Source: JAFDZW01 sp964404255
Lineage (GTDB): Bacteria > Bacteroidota > Ignavibacteria > Palsa-1295
Direction: 5' to 3'
Assembly (NCBI GenBank): GCA_964404255.1
Contig: CAYOJJ010000013.1
Span: 45,224 to 109,223, forward strand
Length of the DNA: 64,000 nt
Shown here: positions 25,353 to 33,716 of the stretch, in pieces
Layout of the letters: each line of letters opens with the position of its first letter
Numbering within the stretch: position 1 is the stretch's first letter
Notes under the pieces: model-generated
What the model saw: the letters and a program-made list of their open reading frames with translations, nothing else
What the model was told of the DNA's origin: nothing
The model's database searches: none
Program-made: the position numbers and the translations under genes

Positions 25353-26074
25353 TCTGATTCCTCCTCAGCATGAAAATTACCGCCGGTAGCCCGATAGGCT
25401 TCGTCGGTCATGATGGGTGCTAAAAGTTTACGCAGCCGCTGTTTTGCTCGGTGAATACGGACCTTCGTCAGCGCAATGGTTGCCCCAACGATCTCGGCAA
25501 TCTCGGGGTAGGACAATCCATCGAACTCGCGAAGAATAAACGGTTCGCGAAATTCGAGCGGCAGTTGTGCTATGGCTTCTTCGAGGGCTGCGCGGAGCGA
25601 TTGCTGCTCTCCGGCAAAATCGGGGGATAAGTATCGTTCGGCACTCGGCAGGTAGGGGTGCTTTTCGATCGTTTCTTCCGGACGCTTCGAACGATAAATA
25701 TTTAAAGCTATATTTCGGGCGATCATGTAGATCCACCCTTTTACATTGTCCCCGTAGCGAAACGTATGGAGCTTCTCATACACTTTTATGAATGTCTCCT
25801 GGTATGCATCCCCGGCTTCGGCGCTATCGCCGCCGAGCATTCGCAGGCAGTAGGTATAGATCTCTTCCTTATAGCGGGAATAGAGCTCGGCAAAAGCCCG
25901 CTCGTTACCTGCGCGAAATGCTTCTATAAGTTCAAGATCGGTTTTCACCTCTTCTTGCGGACCAGGTTTGCGCCACGATGTCCGCGCCTTTCGTGAGGCG
26001 CGAGCGGCAACTCCTTCCCGTGTTTTCTGCTCTTTTTCTACAGAGTGGGACGGTATGCTTGTAAGCGCTTGCAT
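25349..26074 (-). CDS. ECF-type RNA polymerase sigma factor
   Basis: 241 residues, with a basic, probably disordered N-terminal extension of about 45 residues. Region 2 is about residues 48-120 (LIEAFRAGNERAFAELYSRY, then DAYQETFIKVYEKL and WIYMIARNIALN). Region 4 is about 155-215 (LPLEFREPFILREFDGLSYP, then IAEIVGATIALTKVRIHRAK). It should direct RNA polymerase to stress or envelope genes when released by the anti-sigma partner encoded immediately downstream with a 4-bp overlap. Autoregulation is likely but no clear promoter was identified. An internal ATG could remove the extension. Confidence 0.93.
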   Translation of the reverse strand: MQALTSIPSHSVEKEQKTREGVAARASRKARTSWRKPGPQEEVKTDLELIEAFRAGNERAFAELYSRYKEEIYTYCLRMLGGDSAEAGDAYQETFIKVYEKLHTFRYGDNVKGWIYMIARNIALNIYRSKRPEETIEKHPYLPSAERYLSPDFAGEQQSLRAALEEAIAQLPLEFREPFILREFDGLSYPEIAEIVGATIALTKVRIHRAKQRLRKLLAPIMTDEAYRATGGNFHAEEESE

Positions 26075-26133
26075 TCAATATTTTTAAAACACCATCTCGA
26101 GAGCCGAGTTACAGATGAGATAAAAAAATCTTC

Positions 26134-27381
26134 TTAAATCAACGAGGCTATAATTTCAATAAAATGATAAACTTGCTGAGGAGCCTTCCCGCGCTGGAGC
26201 CCGCTTTGTACTTGCATCAGGCAGCCGGCATTGGCTGTTGCCACGAGTTTTGGATTTTCTTTGTCAATAAGCGCCAATTTTCGCTTTAGGAGAGCTTCCG
26301 CCATTTCCGGTCGTTCGAGGTTATAGGTACCGGCGCTGCCGCAGCAAAGTTCATTTTCGGGCAAGGCAGTTACCTCGGCATTACCGATCAATGAGAGAAG
26401 ATGTATCGGTGTATCGATGATCTTTTGCCCGTGATATAAATGGCAAGGCGCCTGATAAGAAATCTTTTTTAGATTCTTAAAATGCAATCCCCAATTGGCA
26501 ATATCATCGTAGTGGTACTCATATAAAAATTCGGAAATATCCTTGATCCTAGAAATATCTATTTGCTCTCCCAGCAGAGAAGGATAATCTTTGAGCATGG
26601 CGCCACAGCCCGCAATAGAGGAGATAAAAAAGTCGATTCCGGAAGTTTGAATGGCAGAGTGCGTAGTCCGTGCTAACGATCTCGCACGATCGAGATAGCC
26701 GGCATGAGCAGCGAGCGCTCCGCAGCAGGTGACCGAAGGCAAGATTCGTACATCATAACCAAGTTTATTCAAGACGGTGATCGTAGCATCGTTTACCTGT
26801 TCGGTAAAGACATCGCTGATGCATCCGATGAGCAAGCCCACCGTTCCGATCTTTTTTACCGAGGTGGGATATACCTCTCGCCGTTGCTTCGGAAAATGTA
26901 TGGTATCGGGAAGTAGCCGTGTTGAAAAGAGAAAGCCTTTCTCTTTGACGGCAAGTCGTTTTACGACGCCCAGAATGCCGATTTTTGAACCAAGGGCAAG
27001 CAGCCATTGTGCTATGTTTGTTAATCTCGGAGAGCCAAGAAGCGATGTATAAATAAATGTTCGGAGAATATTTGGCTTCTCATGACGTACTATTTCATCG
27101 CGGGTATGCTCCATCAATACTGAAAACTGAACTCCCGACGGGCACGCAGTTTCGCAAGAGCGGCAAACAACACAGGAAAACTCATGCTCATGAAGTGCAG
27201 GATCGGTAATAGCGATCGAGCCTTCGGCAACACCTTTCATCAGATGAATACGTCCGCGCGGGCTCGACATTTCCTCTTCGGTCACTACATAGGTCGGGCA
27301 ATGTTCGAGACACAAGCCGCAGTGGATGCAGGTCTGCAGTTTATCTTTGAGGTCGCTTAAGAGTGGTGCTTCGCCTGCCAT
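26134..27381 (-). CDS. glcF: Glycolate oxidase iron-sulfur subunit
   Basis: 415 residues. Two ferredoxin-type clusters are seen near the N-terminus, CIHCGLCLEHCP and CVVCRSCETACP, for two [4Fe-4S] centres. The rest carries two CCG-type domains, with CCGALAAHAG and CCGSAGTYNL, typical of GlcF/HdrD-like subunits. With GlcD and GlcE it oxidises glycolate (or a related 2-hydroxy acid) and passes electrons to quinone at the inner membrane. It starts 1 bp after glcE. GlcD is not in the window. Confidence 0.9.
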   Translation of the reverse strand: MAGEAPLLSDLKDKLQTCIHCGLCLEHCPTYVVTEEEMSSPRGRIHLMKGVAEGSIAITDPALHEHEFSCVVCRSCETACPSGVQFSVLMEHTRDEIVRHEKPNILRTFIYTSLLGSPRLTNIAQWLLALGSKIGILGVVKRLAVKEKGFLFSTRLLPDTIHFPKQRREVYPTSVKKIGTVGLLIGCISDVFTEQVNDATITVLNKLGYDVRILPSVTCCGALAAHAGYLDRARSLARTTHSAIQTSGIDFFISSIAGCGAMLKDYPSLLGEQIDISRIKDISEFLYEYHYDDIANWGLHFKNLKKISYQAPCHLYHGQKIIDTPIHLLSLIGNAEVTALPENELCCGSAGTYNLERPEMAEALLKRKLALIDKENPKLVATANAGCLMQVQSGLQRGKAPQQVYHFIEIIASLI

Positions 27382-27382
27382 A

Positions 27383-28174
27383 TCACACTAACAGTTGTTT
27401 TGGATCGAAGACTTTTCGCACATCGGCAAGCACTTGCTCCACGGCATAGTCAGCCATTTTTCTTTGTTTTTCAGCACGAATTTGTTTTATACTATCCGCC
27501 CATTCAAGGTGATTAAGCCCGGCAATCTCAGAGGAGCGGAGCGCTGCTTTATCCTGCTCAATGTCTTCTATATTGCCGGCACATTCGACAAGGTAACGAT
27601 TATCAAGTAGTTCGCAAATAGTAGGAGATAGCAGATCGAGGCCTGTTGTTGATGAAGTACTAAAACGAAAAAACGCTTCCGGCCGCGGCTGCACTTTTAA
27701 TATTACCGAAGCAATTACACCGAAACGACCTTGCGATCCGCAGAAGGAACGGTGAATATCATAACCGGCAACCGATTTTACAACGCGCGATCCGCTTCGA
27801 AATATTTCTCCATCGGTAGTAACGAAGGTGCCACCAAGAATGGACGTACGTAACGCTCCCGATGAAAACGCGCGAGGGTGATAGATGTCTCTTGCAATAG
27901 CAGCACCGATACTTCTGTCTGTATTCTCATCTGCGACGAGTGTAGGTATCCATTGTCCTTTAGAAGCAAGGAGTTCATCTACTGCTTTAATACTCATTCC
28001 GCTTTCGACGGCGATCACCATTTCTTCCGGTTCATAGAACAAAACCGAATTTAAATGCTCGGTGGAAAGGATGTCGCCGGTCTTCGCCGAAGGATGATCG
28101 GAAATATGAACTGGTGTGCTTTGCTGGCGAAGCAATTCGGCTAATTCTGAGATCGATCGCGGAGCAATTATCAT
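27383..28174 (-). CDS. glcE: FAD-binding subunit of glycolate oxidase, GlcE-like
   Basis: 263 residues. The FAD_binding_4 domain spans about 1-165, with LFYEPEEMVIAVESGMSIKA and the SGALRTSILGGTFVTTDGE stretch, then VKSVAGYDIHRSFCGSQGRF as in GlcE. The protein is shorter than typical GlcE (about 350 residues) in its C-terminal region. It lies between rlmN (3 bp upstream) and glcF (1 bp downstream), so the three are one transcript. Its role is as the small flavin subunit of a glycolate/lactate-type dehydrogenase complex. Confidence 0.87.
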   Translation of the reverse strand: MIIAPRSISELAELLRQQSTPVHISDHPSAKTGDILSTEHLNSVLFYEPEEMVIAVESGMSIKAVDELLASKGQWIPTLVADENTDRSIGAAIARDIYHPRAFSSGALRTSILGGTFVTTDGEIFRSGSRVVKSVAGYDIHRSFCGSQGRFGVIASVILKVQPRPEAFFRFSTSSTTGLDLLSPTICELLDNRYLVECAGNIEDIEQDKAALRSSEIAGLNHLEWADSIKQIRAEKQRKMADYAVEQVLADVRKVFDPKQLLV

Positions 28175-28177
28175 AGC

Positions 28178-29293
28178 TTATGGGACGGCGATCTGGTATT
28201 GGTGTGGCTCATTCGAAAGCGCCAGTTGGCCACAGGCGGCTTCGATATCGACTCCGGCCGAAGAGCGCACCATTACCTGCACCTCAAGCGATTGCAGCTT
28301 CTTAATAAAGTGCTGAAAACTTTGCTCGGAGCTGGGATGCAGGGTGAGTGAAATGCCGGTAGGATGGGTAAAGTCGATCGGATGAAAAGGAATCACATTG
28401 ACCTTGCTTGGCATCCGGCGGGTGATTTTCGACAGGCGTTTTGCATCGGCATCGGTATCGTTTATCCCTTCGAATAAAATATACTCATAGGTGACCGGGA
28501 TCTTTGTCAGCCGGTAATAGTCTTCCATGGCATCGATAAGCTCTTCAATCGGATAGCGTTTATTGATCGGCATGAGTTCGGTACGAATGCTATTGCTCGT
28601 CGAGTGCAGCGAAAGGGCAAGCTTTACACCAAGTCCTTCCGAAGCAAATCGTCTGATCTCATCAGGAAAGCCGCTCGTCGATACCGTAATACGTTTTGGC
28701 CCGACAATCTCAAGCTCGGGATCGGTAAAGAGGCGTAGTGAAGCGATCACATTATCATAATTAAGCATCGGTTCGCCCATGCCCATATAGACGATGTTCG
28801 TGATCTTCTCGCCGGTGATCCGTTCTACTTCGAAGAACTGACCAATGATTTCGCCAACCGTGAGATTACGCTTTAATTTTAAGGTGGCAGTCGCACAAAA
28901 CTTGCAATCGAGCGGGCAGCCCACCTGAGTGGAAAGACAAAGCGTCTTACGTTTTGCTTTGCCTTCCTCGTTCTTCATTTCGCTTGGGATCAGGACGGAT
29001 TCGATAGTGCGGCCATCGGATAGCTCGAATAAAAATTTTATCGTACCATCGATACTGCGTGACTCGCGAATGGCTCTGGGACGTTCGATACTATAGCGCT
29101 CGGATAATGCCGTACGCAGGGCAACAGGAAATTCCGTTACTTCCTGATAGGAGCGAATGCGTTTCCCATAGAGAGCGTTATATAACTGCTTGCTTCTATA
29201 GGCCGCAATTGTCGGATCAAGTTCTCGCAGATCCAATAGCAATTCGGCTTGCGAGCGGCCAAAAAGCGAAGATATTTTTCGAGTATCACTCAC
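28178..29293 (-). CDS. rlmN: 23S rRNA (adenine-2503-C2)-methyltransferase
   Basis: 371 residues. RlmN is a radical-SAM enzyme that methylates A2503 in 23S rRNA and A37 in some tRNAs. The radical-SAM cysteines are Cys126, Cys130 and Cys133 (CPLDCKFC). The family motif GMGEPMLNYDNV follows, and Cys354 near the C-terminus (DIEAACGQL) is the catalytic mRNA-type intermediate cysteine, so the enzyme looks intact. It is the first gene of the rlmN-glcE-glcF transcript and is divergent from the heptose adenylyltransferase gene, with 32 bp between starts. Confidence 0.96.
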   Translation of the reverse strand: MSDTRKISSLFGRSQAELLLDLRELDPTIAAYRSKQLYNALYGKRIRSYQEVTEFPVALRTALSERYSIERPRAIRESRSIDGTIKFLFELSDGRTIESVLIPSEMKNEEGKAKRKTLCLSTQVGCPLDCKFCATATLKLKRNLTVGEIIGQFFEVERITGEKITNIVYMGMGEPMLNYDNVIASLRLFTDPELEIVGPKRITVSTSGFPDEIRRFASEGLGVKLALSLHSTSNSIRTELMPINKRYPIEELIDAMEDYYRLTKIPVTYEYILFEGINDTDADAKRLSKITRRMPSKVNVIPFHPIDFTHPTGISLTLHPSSEQSFQHFIKKLQSLEVQVMVRSSAGVDIEAACGQLALSNEPHQYQIAVP

Positions 29294-29325
29294 GTATTTT
29301 TAAGAACAGAAAACGATTCGTTGTA

Positions 29326-29829
29326 ATGCCATCCCTTGTAGGCTCAGCCCCGATATTCCGATTCCGAGATCCCGGTGACCGCGAAGCCCTTGCAGCCTGG
29401 CGGGCCGAATGGAAAGCCAATAATCATGGCTTAGTCTTTACCAATGGAGTTTTCGATCTATTACATAGGGGGCATGTAACCTATCTTCTCCAGGCAAGGA
29501 ATCTCGGGGAAGGTCTCTTGATCGGCGTTAATGCCGATACTTCGGTAAAGCGATTAAAGGGTGATAGCCGCCCTATTCAAAATGAAGAAGACCGGGCTTT
29601 TATTCTTTCCACGCTCAGGGCTTGCGATGCTGTTGCGATCTTCGATGAAGATACTCCGTACGAACTTATTAAGCTCGTCGTACCTGATATTCTTGTCAAA
29701 GGCGGCGATTATAAGATCGAAGATATTGTGGGTCGTGATGTAGTGGAAGGAGCAGGGGGAGTGGTCAAAACTATACCTTTCGTCGAAGGTCGATCTACCA
29801 CTTCAATGGTAAATAAAATTCTCTCCTAA
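29326..29829 (+). CDS. rfaE2: D-glycero-beta-D-manno-heptose 1-phosphate adenylyltransferase
   Basis: 167 residues from ATG at 29326; longer frames upstream overlap rlmN and are not homologous. The protein is the stand-alone nucleotidyltransferase half of HldE, making ADP-heptose for LPS core. The HxGH-type motif is in TNGVFDLLHRGH, followed by LIGVNADTSVKRLKG and a C-terminal VEGRSTTSMVNKI, all typical. The kinase half (RfaE1/HldA) is not in the window. It fits with the GT9 gene at 8471. Confidence 0.93.
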   Translation: MPSLVGSAPIFRFRDPGDREALAAWRAEWKANNHGLVFTNGVFDLLHRGHVTYLLQARNLGEGLLIGVNADTSVKRLKGDSRPIQNEEDRAFILSTLRACDAVAIFDEDTPYELIKLVVPDILVKGGDYKIEDIVGRDVVEGAGGVVKTIPFVEGRSTTSMVNKILS

Positions 29830-29832
29830 AGA

Positions 29833-30141
29833 TCAGAGCAGTAACCGCTTTACCGGTTCACCGTTTTTTATATGTGATTTCATGATCTCATCCACGTCCT
29901 CCGGTTTTACGTGGCCATACCAAATTCCTTCGGGATACACTACTACGACGGGCCCTTGTGCGCATTGATCTAAACAGCCCGCCTTATTAGCACGGACTTT
30001 TCCCTTTAAGCCGCTTTTCTTTATCTCTTCTTTAAATGTTGCTCGTATCTCTTCACTGCCTTTGGCTCCGCAGCATCCCCGAGGATCGGAAGGATCGCGG
30101 AAATTTTCGCAAATAAAAATATGATGATCAAATTTCGGCAT
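29833..30141 (-). CDS. Thioredoxin-like [2Fe-2S] ferredoxin
   Basis: 102 residues. The fold of NuoE-type small [2Fe-2S] proteins is seen, with Cys in ICENFRDPSDPRGCCG and a second pair in RANKAGCLDQCAQGP, then VYPEGIWYGHV. It probably acts as a soluble electron carrier. It is the last gene of the long minus-strand transcript beginning near 35.9 kb; its start overlaps the LolA-like stop by 1 bp. It converges with rfaE2, with 3 bp between stops. Confidence 0.9.
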   Translation of the reverse strand: MPKFDHHIFICENFRDPSDPRGCCGAKGSEEIRATFKEEIKKSGLKGKVRANKAGCLDQCAQGPVVVVYPEGIWYGHVKPEDVDEIMKSHIKNGEPVKRLLL

Positions 30142-30764
30142 TAGTCTCTTAGATCGGTTACGGTGTATCCTTTAGGAGCAGTATAAGTAAAAAGCGAAGA
30201 AGGAGCAGATTTTAAGGTCTTTATTTTCAGATTTCCAAGTTTCTTATCGCCATCGTTCGAAGTAGCAGTAATGGAAACGATGTGCATGCTTTTCCCTTTG
30301 CCCTTTAACAGAAAGCTCAGGCTATGAATATCGCCGGCCTCTTTGAAGATTGGTGCAATAGCAGACCGCGGCGTAAGGGTAAGAATATTCCCATTAGTAG
30401 TTGCCGATGTTGTTGCATCGTAGTTCGCCGAAAAATCGAGAAGAGCCGTTGCCGTTACGGATTGATTATTCTTGGAGATATTATCAACAAGCACCTGATG
30501 CTTAGTAGAGAGTACATGCCAGGCAGTATGGCCATCACCTATAAATTGTTCATCGGTGGTAACGATCTTATACGATCCACTTTTCGGCCCGATGGTCATC
30601 GAGCATTTTTGACCGGAAAAGGAAAAAGAAAGCTCTACGGCAGCAGCATTTTTATAAACCTGTTCAAGATCGGCGGTCAGTTCGGCCGCAGTTTGTGCCT
30701 GTGAGATTGCCGGTGCCATAAAGCACAAGGCAATCAGACTATAAATAAAATTTTTGAAGTTCAT
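30141..30764 (-). CDS. LolA-like outer-membrane lipoprotein carrier protein
   Basis: 207 residues from ATG at 30764, which places the signal peptide (NFKNFIYSLIALCFMAPAISQAQ) correctly. The mature protein is a LolA-type open barrel with pairs of strands such as GSYKIVTTDEQFIGDGHTAW and a terminal FTYTAPKGYTVTDLRD, the usual LolA ending. LolA shuttles lipoproteins across the periplasm. Its N-terminus overlaps the GNAT gene by 26 bp and its stop overlaps the 2Fe-2S gene, so translation is coupled. Confidence 0.82.
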   Translation of the reverse strand: MNFKNFIYSLIALCFMAPAISQAQTAAELTADLEQVYKNAAAVELSFSFSGQKCSMTIGPKSGSYKIVTTDEQFIGDGHTAWHVLSTKHQVLVDNISKNNQSVTATALLDFSANYDATTSATTNGNILTLTPRSAIAPIFKEAGDIHSLSFLLKGKGKSMHIVSITATSNDGDKKLGNLKIKTLKSAPSSLFTYTAPKGYTVTDLRD

Positions 30765-31371
30765 CTTTCTTATGTTCCTGCCATTCTTCACTCGTGATAG
30801 CGAAAATATGCGTATCGGTCCACTGGCCACCCTGGTAGAGCGCCCGAAGGGCAGTGCCTTCAAAGCGCAGGTCGAGTTTTTCGACGACTCGAAGGCTGGC
30901 TGTATTCTCCGGTGCTATCCAGATCGAAATACGATGCAATTTCACTTGTTCAAATGCGAAGCCAAGCAAAGCGGCAGTCGCTTCGGTGGCATAGCCCTGG
31001 CCAAGCCATTGATGGCCTATCCAATATCCGATAAATGCCGATTGAGCGACATTACGAATAATACTGGTTATACCGATCTGCCCGATGATGGTTTCCTTAC
31101 CGCGCTCACGAATAAGAAACCGGTACTCGAGATCGTCTTCCCATCGGTCGTTCGTGGTGCGGATCTTTTCACGCATTTCATGGATACCTTCACCTCGCAA
31201 GCCAAGATTTGGAGTGCCGGGAAGAAACTGGGCCATGTGCAGGTTCAGTCCTTCCTGTTCGAGGTCGTAATATTCTTCGGCATCTTTCAGATCGAAAGCC
31301 CGAAGGACAAGCCGTTTCGTCTCGATCCGTTTCGGTATCGGATAGGCAGGAATAAAGGCTTCCAATGACAT
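30739..31371 (-). CDS. GNAT family N-acetyltransferase (RimJ/RimL-like)
   Basis: 210 residues. The N-terminal ETKRLVLRAFDLKDAEEYYD and central IGYWIGHQWLGQGYATEATA motif, which holds the acetyl-CoA phosphate loop (GQGYAT), followed by RISIWIAPENTASLRVVEKL, are typical of RimJ/RimL-type acetyltransferases that modify ribosomal proteins or small amines. The substrate is unknown. It is linked by overlaps to the SRPBCC gene (1 bp) and the LolA-like gene (26 bp). Confidence 0.9.
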   Translation of the reverse strand: MSLEAFIPAYPIPKRIETKRLVLRAFDLKDAEEYYDLEQEGLNLHMAQFLPGTPNLGLRGEGIHEMREKIRTTNDRWEDDLEYRFLIRERGKETIIGQIGITSIIRNVAQSAFIGYWIGHQWLGQGYATEATAALLGFAFEQVKLHRISIWIAPENTASLRVVEKLDLRFEGTALRALYQGGQWTDTHIFAITSEEWQEHKKDELQKFYL

Positions 31372-31856
31372 TATGAAACCGGTACTTCTTTGATATAAAA
31401 TTTTTCTTCGAGGATTTCCTTAGTTCGCTGTTCGCGGTATTCGAACATTTCCCTGATCATCTTTTCGATGGAGAGTTTATTTGCCAGTTCACCAACGGCT
31501 CCAAATGGCAAGGCATATTCAATAACATCTCGTAATTCCGTCACCGCGGCGCATGGTTGGGAGAAGTGCCGGGTATGCTTAAAATAAGGGAAAGGACTTT
31601 GCAACGCCAGATCGGTAAGCTTAAATGGCGGTTCATATTCTTCGATACGGACCACCCAAATACTTGAAAAAGCACCAAATTGGGTGATCTTAAGTTCGAT
31701 CTCTTTCCCAAGGGCTTCACCGCTTTCTTTTATCAGCTCCGCCTTCATCGAAGGAGGGGAGATGAGCGGAAGATTTTTTGTCTCAAGGTGAAAGCCATAG
31801 ACCGCCTCGATAGGAGCGGCAATACTAACCTTGCTTTCGATAGTATGGATCTTCAT
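31371..31856 (-). CDS. SRPBCC family protein (START-like)
   Basis: 161 residues. The opening strand ESKVSIAAPIEAVYGFHLE and the late YALPFGAVGELANKLSIEKM are typical of SRPBCC/polyketide-cyclase-like helix-grip proteins of the type encoded near epimerases and cell-division genes. They bind hydrophobic ligands. No catalytic residues can be assigned. It overlaps bcp and the GNAT gene by 1 bp each. Confidence 0.85.
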   Translation of the reverse strand: MKIHTIESKVSIAAPIEAVYGFHLETKNLPLISPPSMKAELIKESGEALGKEIELKITQFGAFSSIWVVRIEEYEPPFKLTDLALQSPFPYFKHTRHFSQPCAAVTELRDVIEYALPFGAVGELANKLSIEKMIREMFEYREQRTKEILEEKFYIKEVPVS

Positions 31857-32311
31857 CAGGAAACCGATTCAAGCACTTCTTTAACGTGTCCGGAAATGCT
31901 TACTTTGAAAAATACCGACTCGATCTTCCCATCGGCGCCGATCACAAACGTCGAGCGCACGACACCCATATACTTATGACCAAACATAGATTTTTCCTGC
32001 CAGACACCATACGCCTCGCAGATCGAGTGGTCGGTATCGGCAATAAGAGGGAATGGCAGCTCGTATTTCTTTTTGAAGTTGGTATGCTTTCGGCTGCTAT
32101 CCGGACTGACGCCGATAACGGGTACTCCTTTACGCTTGAACGAAGCATAGGAATCCCGAAAATCGCAAGCTTCCGCGGTGCATCCCTCGGTATTATCCTT
32201 CGGATAAAAATAGAGGACGAAACGCTTACCTTTAAAATCACTTAAAGATATCGGCTTGCCGGTATCGTCGATGCCGGAAAAATCAGGAGCTTTATCGCCA
32301 GCTTTCAGCAT
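31856..32311 (-). CDS. bcp: Thioredoxin-dependent thiol peroxidase (peroxiredoxin Q/Bcp)
   Basis: 151 residues. The peroxidatic Cys44 and resolving Cys49 are in TEGCTAEACDFRD, the atypical two-Cys arrangement of Bcp. The start LKAGDKAPDFSG and YFYPKDN motif are standard, as is the final length. It reduces hydroperoxides in the cytoplasm with electrons from thioredoxin. It lies within the minus-strand transcript, 9 bp after the lipoprotein gene. Confidence 0.94.
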   Translation of the reverse strand: MLKAGDKAPDFSGIDDTGKPISLSDFKGKRFVLYFYPKDNTEGCTAEACDFRDSYASFKRKGVPVIGVSPDSSRKHTNFKKKYELPFPLIADTDHSICEAYGVWQEKSMFGHKYMGVVRSTFVIGADGKIESVFFKVSISGHVKEVLESVS

Positions 32312-32320
32312 GAATACAAA

Positions 32321-32833
32321 TTAGGGATGAGCATTAAAATCTACTTCGAGTTCGCCTTTGGTAACCATTGCCACAGCCCAGTGCTTTCCTTTCTGTTTAA
32401 CCATCCAGAAATAGGCGGCCGGTGCATCGGCCACACTGGATTTAGCACGTACCATGCCGGTCTCTTCCACTTCTGCCGGATCGATCAGGGCTCCACCTTT
32501 GAAGTAGGGCTTAAGATCGCGATCGACATCGGCACGGGCACTGACGGCAAATTTATGCGTCTTCATATCATAGATGGTATTCATCCATTCCATGAAATCG
32601 CTATTGACATAATCGTTCTTAAAATGAGCTTTGAAAAGATTTGTAGCGATCATGGAATCACGGCCGGGCACATTATTGCGCACGATATAATCGGCAAATT
32701 TTTCGGCGGCCTGCACCTGTTCGCTGGCGCCGCGATCGCAGCCCGCCAGTACCGGGATAAAAGAACAAAGAAAAAGAAGGGCGATCAGGCTCTTAGAGCG
32801 GGATGCCGATGAGATCTGTGGTTTCTTTGACAT
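32321..32833 (-). CDS. Hypothetical lipoprotein
   Basis: 170 residues. The signal peptide (SKSLIALLFLCSFIPVLAGC) ends in lipobox VLAGC, Cys about 31. The mature part is about 140 residues of mixed helix and strand (EKFADYIVRNNVPGRDSMIA, then YFWMVKQKGKHWAVAMV), perhaps an NTF2-like fold, but I do not recognise a family. Its 5' end overlaps the upstream DUF4905-like gene by 41 bp. Confidence 0.65.
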   Translation of the reverse strand: MSKKPQISSASRSKSLIALLFLCSFIPVLAGCDRGASEQVQAAEKFADYIVRNNVPGRDSMIATNLFKAHFKNDYVNSDFMEWMNTIYDMKTHKFAVSARADVDRDLKPYFKGGALIDPAEVEETGMVRAKSSVADAPAAYFWMVKQKGKHWAVAMVTKGELEVDFNAHP

Positions 32834-33659
32834 AGATCAGGATGCCTTGGTGTATGAAGAAATTATCGGGTACAGGGTAGGGGGTGCTGCTGGCCAGCGT
32901 ATCTCGATACAGCAGGTCTCCGCTTTCTTTCGAGACGATCGCTAAGCGATTGACGAGCAAATTATTCAGGGCAGCAGCAGGGTCGTCGGTCTTGCGCTCA
33001 TGGTAACTAAAAATAAGGTGACCGGCAAATTCCGAAAAATCTATCGAACCGCGAAGTTCATTGGCATCGAGCACATCGGCCAAAATAGTAGTGATCTGGG
33101 AAAAAAGTTCGTCGCTTTGGTTGATTGGATACGAATAAATCGATTGCTCATCGGTAGCCGCCGAAAGCGGTTGCAGCGATAATATTTCCGCACGCTCACT
33201 GCCGAAAGCTTCCAGCACTTCGCCGCTCATAGCATCGAGGGCAAAGAACTCGGTACGCCCCATTGCTTCGCGCTGGGCATAAACTTTACCGTTAAGTTCG
33301 AAGAGCATCGAAACATCGGGCTGCTCCCACCGTTCGGCGCCGCTTATAATATCAAGGGCAATAATACCGAGCGGTTCCGGCATATCCGGTTTACGAAAGC
33401 GGTGAATATAGATATTTTCAACAGTCGCTCTTGCAGTGGTGAACCACCAGGCCTCGTCGATGGTAACGCCCTTCCATAAGGTCTTTCCAGTCGGTACGTC
33501 GATCGCAAAAAGAGAGGAAGTCTTGGTTTCGGGGTTACGTTCTTCGCCGATTAACAAACCATTAGGGCTGATAAGCAGCCGCCAGATAATGCTGCCCGGT
33601 GCTGCTTTATACCCCCAGTTTGGTTGTAATGCCTGCTTATTTCGTGAAAAAATACCCAT
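32793..33659 (-). CDS. DUF4905/PQQ-propeller-like protein
   Basis: 288 residues from ATG at 33659; an in-frame start at 33674 is possible. The text resembles PQQ-like beta-propeller blades: LFAIDVPTGKTLWKG, then GIIALDIISGAERWEQ and FFALDAMSGEVLEAF, each a D-x-x-S/T-G-x-x-x-W/F type blade ending. No signal peptide, so probably cytoplasmic. DUF4905 members share this layout; function is unknown. It overlaps the downstream lipoprotein gene by 41 bp. Confidence 0.65.
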   Translation of the reverse strand: MGIFSRNKQALQPNWGYKAAPGSIIWRLLISPNGLLIGEERNPETKTSSLFAIDVPTGKTLWKGVTIDEAWWFTTARATVENIYIHRFRKPDMPEPLGIIALDIISGAERWEQPDVSMLFELNGKVYAQREAMGRTEFFALDAMSGEVLEAFGSERAEILSLQPLSAATDEQSIYSYPINQSDELFSQITTILADVLDANELRGSIDFSEFAGHLIFSYHERKTDDPAAALNNLLVNRLAIVSKESGDLLYRDTLASSTPYPVPDNFFIHQGILIYVKETTDLIGIPL

Positions 33660-33716
33660 AGTCAATGGGCACAAACAAAAACGGCCAGAAAAACATCGCT
33701 CATACCTTAGCGGGTA

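Noticed and set aside
29059..29325. An 89-residue N-terminal extension of the heptose adenylyltransferase
   Set aside because: It lies inside the rlmN gene in antisense and is not homologous to the family.
30754..31368. A 204-residue plus-strand frame
   Set aside because: It lies opposite the well-supported GNAT gene and has no family signature or upstream signals.
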